From NCBI RefSeq assembly GCF_017874035.1, contig NZ_JAGGKV010000014.1, positions 141,755-205,754 of the forward strand: 64,000 bases of DNA, read 5' to 3'. The notes below the pieces were generated by a model, which saw only the letters and a program-made list of their open reading frames with translations, searched no databases and was not told where the DNA came from. The first letter of the stretch is position 1. Every line of letters starts with the position of its first letter. Shown piece by piece: positions 1 through 8,343 of this stretch. The DNA is from Paenibacillus aceris (lineage in GTDB: Bacteria; Bacillota; Bacilli; Paenibacillales; NBRC-103111). The translations under genes were made by a program, and so were the position numbers.

Positions 1-356
1 CCGGCCTGGTAAGCGTCAACGAGGGAAGCCCACTTCTCGCGTGTGCTGTCCGATTGTTTGCCACCCGGGAAAGAGCCGCCACCGCTTAGCACAGAGCCCA
101 AATAATATTTCTGCACATCATCCGGTGTAACCGATGCCCGCTCGGCCTGAACCATTTGACCGACCTTTTCGTCAAGTGACATCCGGGAGAGCAAATCCGC
201 GACCCGCTCCTCAACCGGTTTGGAGCTGTTCCAATAAGCGGCAAGTTCCGCCGAAGCCGGCGAGTCGTTATTTGCGAACGCCGTAAAGCTAGATAATGAT
301 GAGCTGATCATAATACCAGCCGACAATAAGGATAACTTTCGTTTCCACATGCTCAT
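1..356 (-). CDS. Glycoside hydrolase family 3 beta-glucosidase, N-terminal part
   Basis: Only the first 118 codons are inside the window; the 3' part lies beyond base 1. The product begins with a basic-hydrophobic Sec signal peptide (MWKRKLSL... with cleavage near AFA-NN), so it is probably exported. From about residue 50 the sequence VEERVADLLSRMSLDEKVGQM is followed by QAERASVTP and LGSVLSGGGS, which is the typical start of GH3 exo-beta-glucosidases. The start at 356 follows an AGAGGAGG ribosome binding site at six bases. It is the last visible gene of the importer operon at 400-3525, 43 bases downstream of a permease gene, which suggests hydrolysis of imported or surface-bound beta-glucosides. 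The catalytic domain is not visible, so the substrate is inferred. Confidence 0.85.
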   Translation of the reverse strand, partial: MSMWKRKLSLLSAGIMISSSLSSFTAFANNDSPASAELAAYWNSSKPVEERVADLLSRMSLDEKVGQMVQAERASVTPDDVQKYYLGSVLSGGGSFPGGKQSDSTREKWASLVDAYQA

Positions 357-399
357 GTATTTCCTCCTCTATAGTCATAAAGCTCATAAAGCGCCTGCA

Positions 400-1230
400 T
401 TAGCCTTTCACTGCACCTGCTGTGACGCCCCTCGTGATTTGATCCGTGAATAGCAGATAAATCAATATAGACGGAATCGCAATGATAGCCAACACGGCAA
501 ATTGAGCCCCGTAGTTTGAAGAATACTGCCCCATGAAATACACGACCGCAAAGGGAAGCGTTCTCAAAGAATCTTTGTCGATATACGTTACCGCCATAAT
601 GAATTCGTTCCAACAGCTTAGAAACGCGAGAACCGCTACCGTCGCAATAGCCGGCTTCAAAAGCGGCAATATAATTCGGTAAATCATCCCCGGAACGCCC
701 AGTCCATCCATGATCGCAGCTTCTTCCAAAGCCCGCGGAACGGTTTCCAGAAAACCTGTAATAATGAACATGCTCACCGGAATAGCAAATGCGGCATAGG
801 GCAATATCAGCGATAAGTACGTATTCAAAATGCCCGCCTGCTTGAACAAAATAAAGTTAGGCAGCAGTGTGGAGTAGATCGGAATAATCATGCCGACCAT
901 AATTAGCGCGAAAGACATGTTGCGCAGCCTCCACTGCATTCTCGTAAAAGCATAGCCCATCGTAACCGACAGTCCTACGATAAGGACAATGGAGAAGAAC
1001 GCGACGAGCAAGCTGTTCATGAACAGCATTGTAATGTGAGCGCCCTTGAAAGCATCCCCATAGTTTTTCCACATCGGCGGATTAGGCCACTTCAATATGC
1101 TCGATCCAAAGAAATCCCCGCTTTTCAGAAGTGAAAAGTCAAACAGCCACACTAGCGGAAACAGCTCCGCCAAAACAAGCACCGTCATAAAAGCGGCGAA
1201 CAGCACGCCGGCCAACCCTCTGATTTTCAT
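400..1230 (-). CDS. Carbohydrate ABC transporter permease (MalG type)
   Basis: Inner-membrane subunit of a CUT1 sugar importer, 276 residues with about six membrane segments. The EAAxxDGxxxxxxxxxIxLP loop that docks the ATPase is clear (EEAAIMDGLGVPGMIYRIILP), and the C-terminus GVTAGAVKG is typical of MalG/LplC-like subunits. A longer form starting with GTG at 1242 is possible, but ATG at 1230 has a GGGTGAG ribosome binding site seven bases upstream and leaves one base after the upstream permease stop. It works with the permease at 1232-2116 and the binding protein at 2134-3525. No ATPase gene is present in the operon. Confidence 0.92.
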   Translation of the reverse strand: MKIRGLAGVLFAAFMTVLVLAELFPLVWLFDFSLLKSGDFFGSSILKWPNPPMWKNYGDAFKGAHITMLFMNSLLVAFFSIVLIVGLSVTMGYAFTRMQWRLRNMSFALIMVGMIIPIYSTLLPNFILFKQAGILNTYLSLILPYAAFAIPVSMFIITGFLETVPRALEEAAIMDGLGVPGMIYRIILPLLKPAIATVAVLAFLSCWNEFIMAVTYIDKDSLRTLPFAVVYFMGQYSSNYGAQFAVLAIIAIPSILIYLLFTDQITRGVTAGAVKG

Positions 1231-1231
1231 C

Positions 1232-2116
1232 TCAATACTCACCCACGTCTTTCTTCAGCGCCTGATTCAGCAGCACGGTAATGAGCAGACAGAGGATCAC
1301 GAACAGAATGGAAATCGCATTCCCGTATCCGTATAAGCCTTCACGAAACGCCTTGGAGTACAGATATGTCGATAAAAACTGCGTGCTGTTCGCCGGACCT
1401 CCCCCTGTCATTAAATAGACCGTCTCCATCTGCTTGAATGCCGCCACGACGGCCAAAATGATGTTCACACGAAGCACAGGCGCAAGCAGCGGGAATACAA
1501 TCTTCAGATTCAACTGCAGCTGCGAGGCGCCGTCCAGCATGGCCGCTTCGTGCAGATCCTTCGGTACGCCTTTAATACCTGCGTAATACAGCAGAAATGC
1601 GTAGCCGAACCCCTGCCACATGCACACGAAAATAATGCAGCAGATCGCAAGTCTGGAATCCCCTAGCCAATCCTGCTTCCACGCTTCCAATCCAATCATC
1701 TCCAACAGCCGGTTCAGCAGCCCGAACTGTGTATTGAACACGCTCACCCAAAGCTGCGTTGTAACAAATGTTGAAATGATCGACGGAATGAAGATACAAA
1801 TGCGCAGCAGCTTCTCATAACGCCCGCAGTACTGAGTCAGCATGGCAATCAGAACTGAAAACGGGTGCTGGATGAGTACGAGACCCAAACCGAGCAGCAA
1901 GGAGTTCAGCAATGATTTCCAGAACACCTCATCCCTAGAAACGATTTCAATAAAATTACGTAAACCGATTAAACGATACTCGGCAACGCCGTCCCAATCG
2001 GTCAGGCTGTAATAGAAACTAACCAGGATCGGAATGAAGATCATGGCCGTCAACAAGACAAATCCCGGGGCCACGAGCCAGAAGATCGTTTTTTTATCAC
2101 TTATGATGCTGTTCAT
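1232..2116 (-). CDS. Carbohydrate ABC transporter permease (MalF type)
   Basis: Second transmembrane subunit of the CUT1 importer, 294 residues. It starts with a short cytoplasmic arm, then FWLVAPGFVLLTAMIFIPILVSFYYSLTDWDG, a signature N-terminal helix of MalF/LplB-like permeases. The ATPase-docking loop reads LHEAAMLDGASQLQLNLKIVFP. ATG at 2116 follows AGGTGA at five bases; the in-frame GTG at 2125 overlaps that site and is less likely. It lies 17 bases downstream of the binding protein stop, so translation is probably closely linked. Confidence 0.92.
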   Translation of the reverse strand: MNSIISDKKTIFWLVAPGFVLLTAMIFIPILVSFYYSLTDWDGVAEYRLIGLRNFIEIVSRDEVFWKSLLNSLLLGLGLVLIQHPFSVLIAMLTQYCGRYEKLLRICIFIPSIISTFVTTQLWVSVFNTQFGLLNRLLEMIGLEAWKQDWLGDSRLAICCIIFVCMWQGFGYAFLLYYAGIKGVPKDLHEAAMLDGASQLQLNLKIVFPLLAPVLRVNIILAVVAAFKQMETVYLMTGGGPANSTQFLSTYLYSKAFREGLYGYGNAISILFVILCLLITVLLNQALKKDVGEY

Positions 2117-2133
2117 GCTTATCACCTAATCTT

Positions 2134-3525
2134 CTATTTCGTTGCTTTGACCGATTTGTCCGCAGCCTCATCGATTGTGCTTGCGAAATCTTCCGGCGTC
2201 ATTTTCACGCCTTCGAGCTTTTGAATCGAATCATAGTACGTCTTTTGCGTATCGGAGGAGAATTTATCTTGGGCAACGGTACCGCTGTAGGATTTGGAGT
2301 TGTTAAAAATCTTCGTCAAATCCTTCTGCACTTCTGTTTCTTTGCCTGTTAAGTATTGGTCATACTTTTGCGCAGGGAACGTGATCCCATTTTGCCAAAC
2401 TCCCTTCGCCCAACCGTCTGGGCGGAACATCCATTTAAGGAACTCAATCGCTTCTTTTTTATGCTTGGAATTGTTGGATACCGCGTAACCGCCGCCAAAC
2501 CAGGCAGTCAAGTCCTCTGTGCTTCCTTTGCCGCCTTCTACGCCAGGAATCGGGAAAGCTCCGATATTGTTGCGGACCTCCTCTGGGAAATTCGTATCGG
2601 AAGCCATGCCCATCTCCCATTCTCCCATCATGAACATGGCCGCCTTGCCTTGGCCAAACATATTGCGGGCTGCTCCGTAATCCTGGTTCAAGAAACCGTC
2701 GCCGAAAGCTCCCGCTTTCACCCAGCGCTGCATGGCTTTTGCTGCTTCCACGGTTGCCGGATCTTTATAGGAACCGGTTCGCTCCATTGCCTTCTTGGAT
2801 GTATCCCATGTGCCGGAAGCCCGCTGGAGAAGCGTGTCAAACCATAAACCCGAAGTCCATGCTTCTCTGCCATCCATGGCGATAGGGACGATTTTCTTCG
2901 CTTTCAACTTGTCGATGACAGAGAACAACTCAGCTTCTGTTTTAGGTATTTGCAAACCGTTATCGGAGAACACTTTCTTGTTATAGTACAGTACCCAGAA
3001 GTCGGAATTGCGGGGAATCCCGTACAGTTTTCCGTCAGAAGAGAACCCATCGAGCGAGGAAGGAATAAAACCCATATCCTTCAAGTCATCCTTATTTATT
3101 TCCGCCAGTGCATTGTTGTTGACGAGCGGTTTAAGAAAGTTCGTATTCCCCCATGCGCTAATAATGTCGGGCAGCTGATTAGAAGCATTATAGACCTTAA
3201 TCTTATCTTGGTACTGCGGATCGGGAGAAAGCGTTTCCACTTTAATCGTGATGTTCGGGTTATTTTTCATGTACGCTTCAATTAATTCTTGTTCCAGCTT
3301 GCCCTGCCCCACAGAGCGATCCGAATTGTTCGTAAAGAAGGAGAGCGTAATCTTCTCCGCCTTCGGAGCTTCCGTTGCAGCAGGCGCCGACTGCGTCGCT
3401 GCGGCTGATTGGGTTGCCGCCGGGCTTGAGGTTCCGGAATCACTGCTTCCGCATCCGGTAAGTCCGAGTGCCGTCGTCAAAACAGCAAAAGTGAGGCCGG
3501 CCTGTTTGAATCGTAAAGTTCTCAT
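2134..3525 (-). CDS. Sugar ABC transporter substrate-binding lipoprotein
   Basis: Family 1 extracellular solute-binding protein of 463 residues. The N-terminus has a lipobox (LGLTGC-GSS), so it should be lipid-anchored at the outer face of the membrane, followed by an alanine/serine/threonine-rich linker. The fold shows typical parts: ITLSFFTNN near residue 60, PDIISAWGN, LYGIPRNSDFWVLYYNKKVF and a C-terminal SKHKKEAIEFLKWMF segment. The start at 3525 follows AAGGTGG. It is the first gene of the operon and diverges from a sensor kinase/regulator pair across 299 bases, so that pair likely controls it. The downstream GH3 enzyme points to a beta-glucoside or beta-glucan oligosaccharide, but this is inference. 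Confidence 0.92.
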   Translation of the reverse strand: MRTLRFKQAGLTFAVLTTALGLTGCGSSDSGTSSPAATQSAAATQSAPAATEAPKAEKITLSFFTNNSDRSVGQGKLEQELIEAYMKNNPNITIKVETLSPDPQYQDKIKVYNASNQLPDIISAWGNTNFLKPLVNNNALAEINKDDLKDMGFIPSSLDGFSSDGKLYGIPRNSDFWVLYYNKKVFSDNGLQIPKTEAELFSVIDKLKAKKIVPIAMDGREAWTSGLWFDTLLQRASGTWDTSKKAMERTGSYKDPATVEAAKAMQRWVKAGAFGDGFLNQDYGAARNMFGQGKAAMFMMGEWEMGMASDTNFPEEVRNNIGAFPIPGVEGGKGSTEDLTAWFGGGYAVSNNSKHKKEAIEFLKWMFRPDGWAKGVWQNGITFPAQKYDQYLTGKETEVQKDLTKIFNNSKSYSGTVAQDKFSSDTQKTYYDSIQKLEGVKMTPEDFASTIDEAADKSVKATK

Positions 3526-3623
3526 TGTAAACCACCTTTTTCATTCAAATAATGGGAAATCTTGTTCCTTACATTCATTGTAGGGGAGTATTCCCGAATT
3601 TGTTAGGAGTGGTTTTTAAGGTC

Positions 3624-3739
3624 TTATTGTATATTTTTCAAGTTTTTTTGGCCGGGCCACCCTCTTGTCCGCAACTTGGGAAGCGACACCTCGGTTATCT
3701 TGTTCGTTTTTATGATTTTGTTGTATATATTTCACATTT
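3624..3739. repeat. Pair of 22-bp direct repeats in the divergent promoter region
   Basis: Two copies of a T-rich element, at 3624-3645 and 3718-3739, match at 18 of 22 positions and share the core TTGTATAT followed by TTTCA. The offset is 94 bp, close to nine helical turns, so both would face the same side of the DNA. They lie between the binding protein gene (3525) and the sensor kinase (3825) and are candidate sites for the AraC-type regulator at 5632-7287. A chance match in AT-rich DNA is possible. Confidence 0.4.
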
Positions 3740-3824
3740 ATCGCAGGCTGCTCATTTTCGGTGTTGCTTGTCAAACACTTCTTTCATATGATGAATTTAT
3801 CCCGCAAATAGAGAAGGTACATAG

Positions 3825-5663
3825 ATGAGATCTTATTTATCACCTAAATGGTATTTGGATTTACCTCTTCAACGTAAGCTGCTGCTCTGGTTCGCCCCGT
3901 TGCTGCTTGTTACAATTGCGATTACAGGTGTATACTCTTACCATATCGCATCAAATGAAATCGTTTCCAAAATGAGCCTTGAGCAGCTGAGCTCAGCAAG
4001 ACAAGCGATTGATCATCTGGATTACATTGCTCAGGATGCTCTGGATATTTCCGATTATTTATATCTGACCCCTGAGATACAAGTCATGTTGAAATCGGAC
4101 TCTGCAAGCGGCAGCTACATTAATAATGATTCAATTCTCATGATTAACCGACTCATGGTTACACGCCCGTATTTTCAATTTTTGACGATATATTCCCCCC
4201 GTTTTGAACCGATTCAATTCAATAATAAAGGGCTGTCATCTGCAATTCCTTTTGAGGAGTTTAAGGAGAAGTTCGATTATGAAGGTTTTTTAAAACGCAA
4301 AAAAATTGATGAATGGAGCATCGAGGTTCCCAATCACACGAAAAGTATTTTTTATGGAGATACCAAGAACAAATTGCTTCTTACGAAAGTTTTGAAAAAC
4401 GATCTTACCTTGAAACCCGAGGGCGTTCTCATTCTTGGCATTGATGAAAAGGATATTCGCCGCTCCTATTCCACGCCAAGCGACAAATCGAAAATTATCG
4501 TCACCAATTCGGATGGTCATATTCTTTCCGATACAGACGGTGATTGGGTTGGTAAGTCGATCGGCGATCTCCCTTATTTCACCACATCCATTGATAATCC
4601 AGATCATATCGACTCGACCATCGATCGATCGGACTGGGTGTTTTCTCATACGCAGTCCTCCCTGACCGGGTGGCATGTCTTGGTGCTCCAGCCTCGTCAG
4701 GACCTGTTATCGCAGCTTAACCGCATCAAATGGATAACGGCCTTGATTCTTTGTCTCACCTTTGTCATGAGCCTCATCGTTTCTTGGTCCGTAGCCAGCG
4801 TCATGACCAAACCAATGAAAATGATTTTAACCTCGATGAAAAAATTTCAAAAAGGCGATTTCTCCCAACAGGTCGATATACAAGGAAAAGATGAAATCGG
4901 CCAGCTTAGCAAGGGATACAATGTGATGGTTCGCCGAATCAGTGAGCTGATTGATGATGTTTACGCCTTCGAAATTAAACAACGGCAAGCGGAACTGAAA
5001 GTACTGCAATCGCAAATTAATCCGCATTTCCTATATAACACCTTGAACACGATCGCCTGGACGGCGCAAAAAAACGGAGAACATACAGTTGCGGAGATGA
5101 TCTATTCGCTATCAGGGATTTTCCAGATCAGCCTCAGCCAAGGGCGTGACGACATTGAACTGCAGGAAGAAATGAAACTGACAGAGCATTACTTATTTTT
5201 GCAAAAAATGCGGTACAGAGAGAAGCTTTCTTATGAGATGGACATCCATCCCGAGCTAGCAACTTTTAAAATTCCCAAACTGCTTATTCAACCGCTTATC
5301 GAAAATGCCATTGTTCACGGCTTAGAACCGCTTACCAACGATATCGGTTTTATTCATGTTACCGTTGCTCCTGCCGTAGATTTCCAAGGCATGATTCTCA
5401 TTGAAGTTACGGATAATGGAGTCGGCATTCCTGACAGCAAACTAAAGGTTCTTCAGGCACAAACCAAATCTTTTGCGGAAAGCCCCTATCAAACAGCAAC
5501 TACCGAAAGTTTTGCCCTACTGAATATCATGAATCGGATTCGTTTATTTTACGGAACTGAAGTCGTTATGGAGATCACTAGCGTTGAAAACTTTGGAACG
5601 AGAGTTCAATTGCTCCTACCCTACCGAAGAGGTGAGAATCCTGCTAAATCTGCTTATCGTTGA
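3825..5663 (+). CDS. YesM-type sensor histidine kinase
   Basis: Membrane sensor kinase of 612 residues. There are two membrane helices (about residues 20-42 and 302-325) flanking a large extracellular sensor region, then a HAMP linker (SVMTKPMKMI...). The His_kinase motif INPHFLYNTLNTIAW carries the phosphorylated histidine near residue 401. The ATP-binding domain has the N box ENAIVHG (about 493), DNGVGIP (about 530) and LLNIMNR. The start follows AGAAGG. It overlaps the response regulator by 32 bases and diverges from the importer operon at 400-3525. It probably senses the sugar, or the loaded binding protein, of that importer. Confidence 0.93.
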   Translation: MRSYLSPKWYLDLPLQRKLLLWFAPLLLVTIAITGVYSYHIASNEIVSKMSLEQLSSARQAIDHLDYIAQDALDISDYLYLTPEIQVMLKSDSASGSYINNDSILMINRLMVTRPYFQFLTIYSPRFEPIQFNNKGLSSAIPFEEFKEKFDYEGFLKRKKIDEWSIEVPNHTKSIFYGDTKNKLLLTKVLKNDLTLKPEGVLILGIDEKDIRRSYSTPSDKSKIIVTNSDGHILSDTDGDWVGKSIGDLPYFTTSIDNPDHIDSTIDRSDWVFSHTQSSLTGWHVLVLQPRQDLLSQLNRIKWITALILCLTFVMSLIVSWSVASVMTKPMKMILTSMKKFQKGDFSQQVDIQGKDEIGQLSKGYNVMVRRISELIDDVYAFEIKQRQAELKVLQSQINPHFLYNTLNTIAWTAQKNGEHTVAEMIYSLSGIFQISLSQGRDDIELQEEMKLTEHYLFLQKMRYREKLSYEMDIHPELATFKIPKLLIQPLIENAIVHGLEPLTNDIGFIHVTVAPAVDFQGMILIEVTDNGVGIPDSKLKVLQAQTKSFAESPYQTATTESFALLNIMNRIRLFYGTEVVMEITSVENFGTRVQLLLPYRRGENPAKSAYR

Positions 5664-7287
5664 AGATGAACTGACCACTCGCGAAGGTTTGCACAACATG
5701 ATTGACTGGGGGGCCCTCGGCATTCAAGTATGCGGGCAAGCCAGCAATGGGCTGGAAGCCCTGACAATGATCAATGCCGGCAGCGTAGATTTGCTGCTTT
5801 CGGATATTCGTATGCCCATTATGGACGGACTGCAGCTATTAACAGAAATACATAACAAACAGCTTGATATTCCCTCTGTGCTGCTCACAGGGTATAGTGA
5901 TTTTGAGTATGCCCAGCGCGCATTACGTCTGGGAGCACTTGACTATATCCTCAAACCTTGCCCGCCAAGAGAAATCGCATCCGTATTTGAACAAGTCGTC
6001 CTGAAAGTTCTGAATAAAAGACAAAACGAGCATGATTGGAACGGACTTCAATATCAATTGAATGAGAATAACTCTATCGTTAAATCTCAGACGCTGTTAG
6101 AGTGGCTTCACCAACCGAAGCGTGCAAACGAAAACCGCAGCGAACAAGCAAGAAGGCTGGGGATTTCTATTTCCGATCAGCATGCGATTGTGATCGCGAT
6201 CCAGCCCGACGGCAAACCGCTGCAAGAACTCAATTACAACCGCACCGATCTGCAATTAATTCAATTCGCTACGACGAATATCGTCCAAGAAACCCTTGAG
6301 CAATGCCTGCGTCAGCCCGTCGAAGTCATCAAGGATCAAAACGGCATAGCAGCCATATGCAGCGGTACCTACGAACTGCTTATCGAGAAACTAACTGACG
6401 GGTTATCCCAGCTTCAGCGCAATCTTGAAAGATATTTGAAAATTACCGTCAGCATCGGAATCAGTCGTTCTAAAACAAGCTTAGATCAACTCGCTGAAGC
6501 TTACAAAGAAGCGAACACAGCGCTTCAATTGCGATTTTATCGCGGACTGAGCGGCATCTACTTTTACACAGAGGCAGAAGCCATCCAGTTGGAACTCCCT
6601 TCTGCTCAAGTAGAAACCGAACGCGTCAAATTGGAACCGATGATCATCGATCATTTGCGATCCGGTCTTTATGCGGAAGCTCTGAATCTAACCGAGCAAT
6701 GGCTTGATTTTTTCCATGCGGAGCACGCTCAAACACGAACCGAGATCAACTTGCAAACGATCTCTTTGATGGCCAGACTGATGCAGCTTGGCAAAGAACA
6801 GGAGCTTGCCGTTTCTGGTTGGTCCGACAATTTGATAGAAATGGCCGATCAAGTTCAACGTGTAGAGACATTAGAAGACTTATCGGGACTAGTCTATAAA
6901 TCGATTCAACAATTCGTCGAGCTGCGTAATCCGCATAAAACGCCACGACGCAAAGTCCAGCAGGCTGTGGAAATGATCGCTCAGGACTACAACTCTGCGG
7001 CACTGTCTCTTGCTGGTGTTGCCAAAGAATTATTTGTATCCAGCACGTATTTATCTACGCTTTTCAAACAGGAATTAGGTATAAATTTTCTTGACTATGT
7101 ACATCAATACCGCATCGAGAAAGCAAAAGCACATCTTCAAGCCGGTACCCACAAAATTCAGACGATTGCCAGGGAGGTCGGTTACTTCGACGAAGCGCAT
7201 TTTACGAGAACATTTAAAAAATGGACCGGGCTCTCCCCTTCTCAATACAAAAAGGAAGCGCTCGACCCGGTAAAATCACCAACGTAG
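5632..7287 (+). CDS. AraC-type response regulator (YesN type)
   Basis: Cytoplasmic DNA-binding regulator of about 550 residues, partner of the kinase at 3825. The receiver domain begins LLIVEDELTTREG and has the phospho-acceptor in LLLSDIRMPIMDG (about residue 57) and the conserved lysine in YILKPC. A long linker leads to a C-terminal AraC pair of helix-turn-helix motifs (LAGVAKELFVSSTYLSTLFK, IARE VGYFDEAHFTRTFKK). No ATG lies near the receiver start. GTG at 5632 is given here, but CTG at 5641 would give the family-typical M-L-N-L-L-I-V-E-D-E and sits five bases after AGAGGTGA. The TTG at 5584 would add 16 residues unlike the family. Confidence 0.9.
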   Translation: MRILLNLLIVEDELTTREGLHNMIDWGALGIQVCGQASNGLEALTMINAGSVDLLLSDIRMPIMDGLQLLTEIHNKQLDIPSVLLTGYSDFEYAQRALRLGALDYILKPCPPREIASVFEQVVLKVLNKRQNEHDWNGLQYQLNENNSIVKSQTLLEWLHQPKRANENRSEQARRLGISISDQHAIVIAIQPDGKPLQELNYNRTDLQLIQFATTNIVQETLEQCLRQPVEVIKDQNGIAAICSGTYELLIEKLTDGLSQLQRNLERYLKITVSIGISRSKTSLDQLAEAYKEANTALQLRFYRGLSGIYFYTEAEAIQLELPSAQVETERVKLEPMIIDHLRSGLYAEALNLTEQWLDFFHAEHAQTRTEINLQTISLMARLMQLGKEQELAVSGWSDNLIEMADQVQRVETLEDLSGLVYKSIQQFVELRNPHKTPRRKVQQAVEMIAQDYNSAALSLAGVAKELFVSSTYLSTLFKQELGINFLDYVHQYRIEKAKAHLQAGTHKIQTIAREVGYFDEAHFTRTFKKWTGLSPSQYKKEALDPVKSPT

Positions 7288-7316
7288 AGGACTCCCTGCG
7301 AAAAGCCCGGTCTGTA

Positions 7317-8156
7317 TCATTTCTCACAAGCAACGCCATCATTGTCCTTATCAAGTTTAGCACTGTATCCAGGTTGACCTTTTTTAATATTATAGGCACC
7401 GGCAGCTTTAGCTTCGGTACAATTATTATAGTAAACGTTTGAGTTGCCATCCGATTCAGTTGTTGGCGCTTGCTTCGCTGTTGGCGAAGGGGACGGAGAA
7501 GGACTTGCTTTTACTTTCACAGCATTTTCATGATAACCATCTTCTTGGGCGTAGTTCTCCACACTCCATATGTTAATTCCCTTTAGCTGCGCTGCCTTTT
7601 GAATTTCACGAAACTTATCTACGTATTTTACATTTGGCGGATAGACATAAGCGACTCTGGCGTACCCATTTTCAAGCAGCATTTCATTGAACATCTTATC
7701 CCCAATATACAAGTAACAGAGCAATCTTCCGTATTTATCCCGTTCGGATACGTCCAGCTCTAGCTTCACTTCTTTATCTGTTAAAATATCTTTTGCATAT
7801 TGGGAAGCCTCTAGTGCAAAAGGTTGAACAGGTTTCTCCGGGTCTACACTCTCGGGCGTATCCACTAGCAATAAACGAATGGTTGCTTCTTTTACTTTTC
7901 CAGACTCTTCAAAAGATACTTTCATTGTATCCCCGTCAACAACTCTTACAATTTTCGCGGGTATTAACCTGTTGCTTGCTGTTGTTATTGACGTAACCGT
8001 TTCGGCCGTTGGTGCTGGAATAACAGTTGTTGCAGGACTCGGCACTGGCGAAATTGCGATAGTACGATTCGATGTCTCCTGCGCGCATCCGGCAAGAAAA
8101 ACAATTAAACATATGATGGTGCCAAAAAGTAACTTTTTAAACTTCTCTTCCAACAT
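7317..8156 (-). CDS. Thermonuclease-family lipoprotein with Excalibur domain
   Basis: Secreted nuclease of 279 residues. ATG at 8156 follows GGAGG at seven bases and gives a lipoprotein signal (CLIVFLAGC-AQE). After a low-complexity linker comes a staphylococcal-nuclease-like domain (about 55-195): VVDGDTMKV, IRLLLVDTPE and SERDKYGRLLCY hold residues corresponding to the catalytic Arg, Glu and Arg. A proline/serine-rich linker leads to a C-terminal Excalibur domain ending DKDNDGVACEK, a calcium-loop-like motif with paired cysteines. It probably degrades extracellular nucleic acid near the cell surface. It runs convergent with the regulator at 5632-7287, with only 29 bases between them and no clear terminator. 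Confidence 0.9.
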   Translation of the reverse strand: MLEEKFKKLLFGTIICLIVFLAGCAQETSNRTIAISPVPSPATTVIPAPTAETVTSITTASNRLIPAKIVRVVDGDTMKVSFEESGKVKEATIRLLLVDTPESVDPEKPVQPFALEASQYAKDILTDKEVKLELDVSERDKYGRLLCYLYIGDKMFNEMLLENGYARVAYVYPPNVKYVDKFREIQKAAQLKGINIWSVENYAQEDGYHENAVKVKASPSPSPSPTAKQAPTTESDGNSNVYYNNCTEAKAAGAYNIKKGQPGYSAKLDKDNDGVACEK

Positions 8157-8264
8157 GTGAAAACCTCCAAGTATGACTGATCTAGACGACTTAGCCATTA
8201 TAACAAATAGTGGGAATAGAAAATACAAGAGGCTGTCCCAAGGGCAGTCAACCCTAATCTAGTC

Positions 8265-8319
8265 TTGACAACGCACAAGGCAACAGATACAATTCAAATG
8301 GAAATGATAATCGTTCTCA
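8265..8319 (+). promoter_or_regulatory. Promoter with Fur-box-like operator
   Basis: A near-consensus sigma-A promoter has TTGACA at 8265-8270, a 17-base spacer and TACAAT at 8288-8293. At 8305-8319, over the start of transcription, lies TGATAATCGTTCTCA, a good match to the 7-1-7 Fur box (TGATAAT-N-ATTATCA). It precedes the siderophore-binding lipoprotein at 8344, so iron repression by Fur is the natural reading. Confidence 0.8.
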
Positions 8320-8343
8320 TAACAATTGGGGGTAAAGAGATCC

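Noticed and set aside
5584..5631. TTG start at 5584 for the response regulator.
   Set aside because: It adds residues that overlap the kinase frame and do not resemble the receiver N-terminus; ribosome site evidence supports a later start.
8228..8258. Sequence AGAGGCTGTCCCAAGGG looked like an insertion-sequence end.
   Set aside because: No matching inverted end or transposase frame is nearby, and the same motif is common in Firmicutes hairpins.
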